Assembly (NCBI GenBank): GCA_035048495.1
Contig: CM068553.1
Location: forward strand, 7,185,259 to 7,249,258
Length of the DNA stretch: 64,000 nucleotides
Direction: 5' to 3'
Source of the DNA: Euptelea pleiosperma
Taxonomy: Eukaryota; Streptophyta; Magnoliopsida; Ranunculales; Eupteleaceae
Numbering within the stretch: the stretch's first letter is position 1; every line of letters begins with the position of its first letter. This document shows, piece after piece, positions 57,378 through 64,000 of this stretch. Both the position numbers and the translations under genes were made by a program. A model generated the notes under the pieces. The model was not told where the DNA came from, ran no database searches, and saw only the letters and a list, made by a program, of their open reading frames with translations.

Positions 57378-57403
57378 TAAAAAAAAAAAAAAAAAAAAAA
57401 AAC
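57378..57403. repeat. Poly(A) tract
   Basis: An uninterrupted A run of about 23 follows GATTAA, downstream of the small zinc-finger gene. It could be the tail of a retroposed sequence, but no retroposon body is recognised beside it. Confidence 0.7.
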
Positions 57404-57462
57404 AAGAAACAACCTTAATTTCCAGTTGCTTCCGGACGGGTACACCCTGCCGGAGCCCGGAG

Positions 57463-58135
57463 TCAGTGGAGCTCTAGCTCTGCATTCGTTTCGTAACAAC
57501 TATAGCAAACATCACAATAAAAAGGTTCGGTCTTCCTGTGCTTACCCTTATAACGCTTCTCCTTTGAAGATGTAGGGTCCCATACGTTTCCGTTTCGACA
57601 TACATTGCATATGGGTATAAAATCAACCTGGAGAAAAGAAGTATATATATATATATAAGTCAATGTTTACATTTAATGCTTAGAAAAGGAAGACAAAACC
57701 TATGTTCTAAAACTCGGAACTCGGACTCGGCTTGGAAGTCCATTGGGCCGAGTCACCTCGATGACTTGGGAGTCGACTCGGCAAGTCATTAAATTGATTA
57801 TTATTTATTTAAATATATAAAAAATAAAATTTATTAAGAAAAACTTTGAAAATAGGAAACAAAAAGAAAAAAATATTTAGAAAATCAGGAAAAAAAAATT
57901 TTGAATTTTGATTGGACTTGGCCTTTAAACGGGTGACTCGGCTGAATTGTGAGTTAACTCGGATAATTGTCCGAGTCAACTCGCCGAACTATGCAAATCG
58001 AGTTTGTATGCCGAGTCGACTCGAAATACTATCGAGTCGAGTCGACTCGGCGAGTTTTAAAACATAGGACAAAACATGGAAGATAAAACTTACAATTTCG
58101 ACTTCTTCTGCGGCGGGGATATTTTGTTCGTCCAT
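57463..58135 (-). CDS. Small zinc-finger-like protein, two exons, 68 residues
   Basis: Exon 1 is 58135-58094 (MDEQNIPAAEEVEI, donor GTAAGT); exon 2 is 57627-57463 (acceptor CTCCAG), phase 0 junction. Exon 2 contains C-x2-C (ICNVCRNG, residues 21-24) and FYCDVCYSCYETNAELELH, in which C-x2-C is followed by 12 residues and His. That is the first three ligands of a C2H2 finger of the U1/matrin type; the stop codon comes straight after this His, so the fourth ligand is missing. KRYKGKHRK after the first pair resembles the H-x-x-GKxH end of such fingers. The acidic N-terminus and basic middle suggest nucleic-acid or protein binding, but function is unknown. It could be a real small gene or the 3'-truncated end of a larger zinc-finger gene. 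Confidence 0.6.
57699..58068. mobile_element. GACTCGG-rich inverted-repeat element in the intron of the small zinc-finger gene
   Basis: Ends CCTATGTTCTAAAACTCG and CGAGTTTTAAAACATAGG pair at 17 of 18 positions. The body is full of GAGTCG, CGACTCGG and GACTCGG words. ACAAAA abuts both ends and may be a short target duplication. It fills most of the 466-bp intron. Confidence 0.8.
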
Positions 58136-58819
58136 GGTTAAACTAATTAATAACAGGTAAGAAAGTAGTAAATAAAACATCAAAAGTTTAGAATAAAAAA
58201 TCAACATTCAGAGAAATTGAAAGAAGAAAAGAAAACAAATTAAATGGTAAGTTTCCGTGAGTGACATACTAAGTTTTAATAAAAAGCTAAAAGCAAAAAA
58301 ATAAATTTGAATTTCCAAATTTCAAAAATTATGTTTTATTCGTACAATGCAAGGATCAACTACATTCGTATCCTTAGAGATGTTGCCCCCTATAGAGCGT
58401 GACCAAATGGGATTCGCACTAAAAGTAGTTAATCAAGTCCTCTTGGGACGGACTGAGCCCAAATATATAAAGCCCTTTTAAATAAGGGCCGGACCAAGGT
58501 AGCACTAAATAAAGCACAGCCCGGCCCATTCTTTTTAACAAGTTTTACGACCCACTTTCTCCCTTTCCTTTTTCATTTCTCTCAGTTGGTGTCTCAACTC
58601 TCAACAGCACCATGCACGTTAATTTTCATTCTTGGTTCACATCTCCCTCTTGATGTCAGACTCGAATTTTCTCTCTCTAATTATTTCTTGATTTCTTCTA
58701 CAAAACAAAAGCGAGCAAACGAGCGTACAAACGAACGAAAAGAGAGAAATATCTATATAACAAAACAGGGAAGTTGTCTCCCCGCTTATACCCCCTCTTA
58801 TAGGAGCCACTCACAGTCG

Positions 58820-58879
58820 ATTTTGGCAAATGCTTTGTCGGAGAGTGCCGAGGGCACGGGCCACCCACTAGTAGAAAAC
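58820..58879. mobile_element. Possible CACTA-type terminus
   Basis: CACTAGTAGAAAA (58866-58878) preceded by TGCCGAGGGCACGGG and TTTGTCGGAGAG resembles the ends and subterminal repeats of CACTA transposons. Only one end is seen. Confidence 0.35.
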
Positions 58880-59479
58880 ATAGCCAGACAGAGAGGCGAA
58901 AGAAAACTCATTTTTTTTCTCAAAAAGCAAGTTCGCACAAATACGCAGAAACTTGTCCAAACATCGTATGCTCGTGTTTTCATACATGGAAGCTGGGAGC
59001 GGACTCCTGAAACCTCCCTTTTTTTTGTGTGCCATATCAAAAGGACATGAAAACTTTAATCGGTATCGGATCACTTATTAATTTCTATCCCTTCCGGAAA
59101 ACAATCCGATATATCAAAACTCTAGAGATAATAATAATCAAAACAGATTTCATCAACGAAAAATTAGAACTCAGAAGAGTAGTATAATTTGCAGTAATTT
59201 TACTGAGATTTAAGAGAAGTATAATTTGCAGTAATTCTACGTACTGAGATTGAAGGAGCTTAAAATTCCCTGAGAATGGATAATGGATAATGGCGCATGG
59301 AAGCCGCGTCCCTTTATAACGGCATGAGTGGTAGGTACACCGTACACCCCAAGAAAATTTTTGTAGCGCCATGTGATTGGCCACTTCTTCAAAGTTCAAA
59401 CTGCTTCAAAAATTTTCTCGTCCAACATCCGGGTACGTGCCGAGAACTTTGTGGATGTGAGGGAAAAATCTAGTATGCA
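58880..59479. other. No gene seen
   Basis: A 154-codon plus frame (58586-59050) crosses the CACTA-like end and low-complexity sequence; it is not credible as coding. A short direct repeat AGAGTAGTATAATTTGCAG / AGAAGTATAATTTGCAG lies at 59172-59235. Confidence 0.45.
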
Positions 59480-59645
59480 TACAATTACATACTTAAAAGT
59501 ATGTAAACATTGTATCCACCATTGAATGCTCATTGAAAAACGTATTTTTAATTTATAAAATATTATTTTTTGAAAATATTGAATTAACACATTTTCCAAG
59601 GGACATCCAACGTACTGACAATGTTTAGATATTTTAAGTCTGTAA
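59480..59645. mobile_element. Second copy of the short TTAAAAGTATG-ended element
   Basis: Reverse-orientation relative of 32135-32287: ATGTAAACATTGTATCCACC, CATTGAATGCTCATTGAAAA and GGGACATCCAACGTACTGAC are its reverse complements. The right end is degraded. Confidence 0.7.
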
Positions 59646-59707
59646 ACAGTTGCAGACAAGATTTGTCGGGCTGTGATGGGCTTCAGTACCAACTCACTGT
59701 CATCAAA

Positions 59708-60045
59708 TTTTGGATGCTGATGAAGAGGGCTCTCGTGGCTTTTTTGGGCCCACTAACGGCATGGATGTTTAGCAAAAGATCATATTGATTGATAATTTCT
59801 AGCCGTCGTATTTAGTATCCAAAAAATATGCAAAAATAAAAAATATTTGAATCCAACGGCTGGAATCAATCATTAAAAATTTGCTAAAATCTATGGCTAG
59901 AGAAAGCCAATCAGACTGATTTTTGGTATGTATTTCTATCAAGGACTGAGCTAAACATCCATGACGTTAGTGGAGCCAAAAAATGAGATATGTAGGGTAA
60001 CAAGAGCCCTCTGCATCGACTGCATCCAAAGTCTCTGCATCTAAA
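59708..60045. mobile_element. Foldback element, family C
   Basis: TTTTGGATGCTGATGAAGAG then GGCTCTCGTGG on the left; AGAGCCCTCTGCATCGAC then TGCATCCAAAG on the right. CATGGATGTTTAG pairs with CTAAACATCCATG. Confidence 0.7.
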
Positions 60046-60079
60046 TAGGTTCAGGATCCGGTACAACAATTTTCACAGT

Positions 60080-60984
60080 AAATTCGATTGAAGTTATTTT
60101 CATGGGTTGATTTTAACGTAAGGAATTTGATCATCGATTATTGAGCGTTATTTGGGTGCAAAGATCCGGTTGTAAATCACTAATCAGGCTGATTTTTGGT
60201 TTATAGGTTCACCGAGGGACTGGTCAAACATCCATACGGTCAGCGTCCACTAAGAGTGTGCCACATATATAGCTCGTATTTTTCGTTGTGACAGAAGTTT
60301 TACTCCTTACATGGTGCCCAGCCTAATCCCTGATGCAGCAAGCCGACTCCACTATGCATCTCGACCTCTCCCATGCATCATGCATGCACCGGCTGGAAGC
60401 ATCCCAGCTGCTGCTCCTTCATTCAACCATGGTACCCAGGCTTATCCGTGATGCCTTGCATCCGGATCCTCAGTCATGCATTGTTCGTGGAAATTCCATA
60501 CACGCGTCCTCTCCTCCCGGTTTAACATCGTTAGCTAGAGCAACTCTCAGCGGTTTGATCGACCACCAGTAGCTCCTCTCAATCGTGCAACAACTGTCTT
60601 AACCCTCCCGTACAATTCGCAGAGCCTATTCTTCTCTCCTCCACTGCGCAGTACTCATCCTCTCCTCTAACTACCTTCCTGCTTATCTGAAAACTATTGG
60701 GCCAGCACACTGTCCCTCCCTCTCTCTCTTATATATGGACTATTGGGCCAGCATATTTCCTTCCCATGTCATTGGTGCCATGCGTGGATGCCACTTTTTT
60801 TTTGATAAGTATAATAATGTCTTTAATATCAAACAAGATCAACAGAGGGACCACATGATGATGAGGGACACAGCCACTGAAGACCACAAGAAGCCGCTCA
60901 AAAATGGAAACCTGCCTGTGTGGGTTTGACCCCACGAGGCCACGACCTCCCGAAAGAGGTACACACCGAGTTTATAAAACGGGG
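60080..60984. other. Truncated family A element, then no recognised gene
   Basis: 60080-60305 is the right half of a family A element ending GAAGTTTTACTCC. The GC-richer piece at 60310-60720 has an open 79-codon frame and a duplicated GGTRCCCAGSCTWATCC motif, but no family resemblance. 60770-60960 starts with a T run and ATAAGTATAATAATG, possibly a reversed retroposon tail. Confidence 0.45.
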
Positions 60985-61680
60985 TTCCTTAGAAATCACT
61001 AATCAGGTTGATTTTTGGTTTGTAGGTCCACCTAGGGATTGGCCAAACATCTATACGGTCAATGTCCTCTAAAATTGTGCCACATATATGGCTTATATTG
61101 CCGGCCGTTGCAGTTCAGCGCTTATACGAAAAAAAGAAACAAAAAAAAAAGAGATCGTACTGGAGAAATTTTTTGATCAGGTCGTTCCGGTTGCACCAAA
61201 AATCAGCTTAATTGGTGTTTTCTACCCGTTGCATTGGGTACAACCTACGGACTGGGTTGGCCTTCAAAAATCAGTTTGACAGAGAGAGTAGGAGATCGAG
61301 ATAAGGTTTAAGGGACGCAACAGAGACCGAGTCTAGGTTTATCATCTTGGGTCCTAATGTAACAAGGTGTGTGGTATACCTCATGCTTTTTGGCGTGCTC
61401 GGAAGCACGATTTTGTTACTCACTGCTGCCATTTGGGCCCACTAATAACATGGATGTTTAGTCCACCCCTTAGTAGATATTCATACCAAAAATCAGTTTG
61501 TTTAAATGATTTTTAGCCGTTGGTTTAAGGACTAAAAACAATAGTTGAATCCAATGGCAGTAATCACACCTTAAAAAAGTACTTGAATCTAATTATTAGA
61601 GATTACTAATCAGGGTAATTTTTGGTGTACATATCCGTCAAGGGGTGGGCTAAACATCAGCGTTGGTATACTCTTTCAGG
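60985..61680. repeat. Third copy of the F-box 5'-flank repeats, without an F-box gene
   Basis: Matches about 53890-54640: GAAATCACTAATCAGGTTG, TTTTTTGATCAGGTCGTTCC, GATAAGGTTTAAGGGACGCA, CTAGGTTTATCATCTTGGG and a family B element from about 61355 occur in the same order. The sequence left of it has no F-box similarity. Confidence 0.75.
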
Positions 61681-62107
61681 CCCACTGACACATAAATGTT
61701 TGACCTCAGCGGACACAAGTCACTACATTTGCACTACAATGCAAAATGCACACAAGTGCAGCGAACCAAGCAGGGACTAAGACTTAACAGTTCATGCACC
61801 ATATTAATTCCTACACCCATAGTCAAGGAAGTGAGCGAAGTAACAAACTTAAGTTAATAGATCATCAGTGATAAACTGTGTTCGATGGAAACATTTCACC
61901 ACTAACAAACTTATTCAATAAAAGCAAATGCAGACATCATTAGACAATAGACATAAATCCACAAACAAATTCGAAGAAATCGAAATACTTGCTACAATCA
62001 AATAAAGTAATTCAAAGTTTTAATGCTCTAATGGCATCACACATCACATTGTGTGCATGGTAACACAAAAATAAAATAAAAGTTAAATTTAAACCACCAG
62101 GCCACTA
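61681..62107. other. No gene; between duplicated flank and F-box copy 2
   Basis: AT-rich sequence without recognisable exons or repeats, apart from a family A-like TAAATGTTTGACC scrap at the left edge. Confidence 0.45.
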
Positions 62108-62147
62108 GAAGTTCAACTAGCTATGGACCATAAGTTCTCCTCTGCAA

Positions 62148-63343
62148 CTAACCTCTTGATAAAAGCATTGGCTCGATCCAAATGGGGGGTGGCTTGATCA
62201 TCTCGGAGTCAATTGGATAATGCGGTTCAAAGCTCCCGTTTTCTAAGTTGAAGACTCCCATGTCATGAGGCCAATTCTCTGGCTTATAGTATGCTTCATC
62301 GTAATCATCCGTAAAGTATATGCAATTTGGTCTGCATCCTGGGAAGTCCGAAGCCGAGAGAGACATGGAAGTATTGCCACCTATGAATATTACACGATCC
62401 AATAGGCTTTTCACCTTGATCCACCTGGACCCGATTGGATCCAGTTTGAATACTTGGAATCCAACAGTTGACCAAGTTAAGTCACCATTCCATTCCATAC
62501 CGTCTTCATCCGACCACCTCACTTCCCTTCTAACCTGCAACAATTCTCCCCATGATTCCACAAGATACCACTTTCTCCTATAAATTTGATATGTTAGAGG
62601 CTCTAAAATTTTTGTCACCGTTGGATAAGGAGGACCCACATCAAAAGCCGTAACTACTCCTCCGTGGTCGATAGCGTATACCTGGCCTTGATAGAATATC
62701 ACATCTTCAAAATTTGACCAATCAAGATCAAAAGAAGTCCAAACTTTGTCACCAGGCTTGGAGATGGCTAATCTGTTACATGCACCGTAGATTATAATAA
62801 CTGCGCAGTTGGGAGTTGATGTCGGGTTGGCGGACATGACGGCCTTAAGCAGTTGATCAACTCTGTCTATGGGATCATCTTCGTCAAGTTTGAAAAAGCG
62901 GATAGGGGAGGGAGCTGAATCTCGTTATTGATTGTGGAGAAGGGATTTAATAGATGAACTGCAAGATTCTGGTCCACAGTAACAAGCCATCCATGGCTGG
63001 AACCAGGGTAGGACTTGTCATGGGGCACCTCTAACTGGAAGTCCAAAATCCTTCTCTCGATGAGGCAGTAGAGACTGCACGTCTGCTTGTTGTCTTTAGT
63101 AGGAATCATTAGTAGTGGAAGATGACGCTCAGTATAAGGGGACCGCCAGGATATGCAAGGGGACCGCCGGGAAATGCAAGCAGACCGCAAGTTAACGCAA
63201 GTGGAGCGCCAGGAAACGCAAACACCACCAAACCGGACGTAATCGGTGGAGACAATGCCGAACCGGCTGTAATCGGTGGTGCAATTCAATTTATTGGCAA
63301 TCAGCGATAGAAGTTCGGGTGGAAGCTCTGACCAGTTGGACAT
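62148..63343 (-). pseudogene. Second F-box/DUF295 copy, broken by a 1-bp deletion
   Basis: Near-identical duplicate of 52305-53504. Compared with the intact copy, one T is missing from the AAGTTTTGAAAAAGC run (about 62888-62891). The frame therefore shifts after residue 152 or so and stops six codons later (SAFSNLTKMIP, end at 62867). The downstream DUF295 half stays open in the other frame to 62148 and has an in-frame ATG at 62837, where the intact gene has a leucine codon. The F-box half would give a 158-residue protein with heptads WRSTCVN, LRSACIS, RRSPCIS and WRSPYTE. Other substitutions are few and conservative, so the break is recent. A separately translated F-box fragment cannot be excluded. 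Confidence 0.88.
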
Positions 63344-64000
63344 ATCTTCTGAATAAATTAAACAAGAAGAAATAGAAGAGATTATCTATATAACAAAAGA
63401 GAAAGATAAGTAGTCTGTTTAGGGTTTTGTTAAAAGGGTCTATATCGTGTACATCACTGAGTTTAGATTAATCTTAATTTGTTACCAGAACAAGTCTCCA
63501 CTTCGAGTAAAACTTGCCCAAAATATGGGCCACGTGGCACCGTTTTAGAGGATTCTAAATTTCTAACCGTTTGGATGTTTGACCAATCCCACGGTAAGCA
63601 AACCCAAGAAAATGACTCAGATCAACGCTTAGAAATCACTATTCAGGTTGATTTTTGGTTTGTAGGTCCACCAAGGGATTGCCCAAACATCCATACAGTC
63701 GGTGCCCTCCGTCCATTCAGCGTGATTCCAATCCGAGAGAGAGATTACCTGGATTCACTGCCGACTTGATTCGAGGATTGAAGTTTCGGTTTGAAAGAGA
63801 GAGTACGAGAGATAAGGTTTAAGGGACGGAAGTCACGGAACAGCGACGGGGAGATCTAGGTTTATTTTCTTGGGTTGTGATGTAACAAGGTATGGATACC
63901 ACACGCTTTTTGGCGTGCCGAAGCACGATTTTTGTTACTCACTGATGCTATTTGGGCCCACTGACGACATGGATGTTTAGCCCACTCCTTAGTAGATACT
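63344..64000. repeat. Duplicated F-box 5' flank with two deletions, running off the window
   Basis: Matches 53505-54430. One deletion joins GACCAATCCC directly to ACGGTAAGC (63590); the other joins CGGTGCCCTC to CGTCCATTCAG (63707). A family B element starts near 63885 and is cut by the window end. Confidence 0.85.

Noticed and set aside
58586..59050. 154-codon plus-strand frame
   Set aside because: Crosses low-complexity sequence and a CACTA-like end; opposite-strand frames are also open.
1..64000. tRNA and rRNA genes
   Set aside because: No complete A-box/B-box pair or rRNA core was seen by reading; GGTTCGAA words near 49985 and 39743 lack a cloverleaf.

Overview
The window is nuclear DNA of a flowering plant. 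Genes have short exons, GT..AG introns and plant-specific products, and the gaps between them are packed with transposon remnants. There is no bacterial operon structure, tRNA, rRNA or CRISPR array that I could see. The sequence does not fix the species; low GC, long intergenic stretches and the gene set suggest a dicot or early-diverging angiosperm. Four genes could be rebuilt exon by exon against families I know: the 5' part of an RRP36-like ribosome-biogenesis gene (310-1392, minus, running off the left edge), a lysophospholipid acyltransferase LPCAT/LPLAT1 of the MBOAT family (10483-17318, plus, 8 exons, 465 aa), the DapB-like CRR1 gene for chloroplast NDH assembly (36385-39100, minus, 10 exons, 300 aa) and a BAG1-3 type co-chaperone regulator (47786-49078, plus, 4 exons, 326 aa). 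An intact F-box/DUF295 gene (52305-53504, minus) has a second, frameshifted copy at 62148-63343. Two small genes have no name I can give: a two-exon three-helix membrane protein (23352-24447, minus) and a two-exon 68-residue zinc-finger-like protein (57463-58135, minus).

Layout. 1-4.4 kb: LINE tail, RRP36 5' exons, an EXO70 fragment. 4.4-10.3 kb: dense foldback elements between the divergent RRP36 and LPCAT genes. 10.4-17.4 kb: LPCAT. 17.7-22.9 kb: two foldback elements, a Ty3/gypsy integrase scrap and a 3.78-kb LTR-like element with a 5-bp target duplication. 23-31.4 kb: a diverged segmental duplication whose left copy holds the membrane-protein gene. 32-36 kb: foldback elements and a LINE remnant. 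36.4-39.1 kb: CRR1. 39.2-46.8 kb: repeats only. 47-49.1 kb: BAG gene. 49.1-52.2 kb: almost featureless. 52.2-64 kb: F-box gene, its duplicated copy, and repeats around the small zinc-finger gene.

Most non-genic sequence belongs to a few families of non-autonomous DNA elements with long inverted arms. Several are bounded by exact or near-exact 9-bp target duplications (44623-45028, 54789-55204, 24964-25300, 17785-18133), the mark of Mutator-like transposition; another (56895-57208) has an 8-bp duplication of hAT type. From memory, not checked here, RRP36 and LPCAT1 are neighbours in Arabidopsis (At1g12650/At1g12640), and BAG1 and CRR1 lie close together there (At5g52060/At5g52100), so the gene order looks ancestral with intergenic space inflated by these elements. 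No operon-like cooperation among the genes is implied; they are independent housekeeping, chloroplast and regulatory genes.
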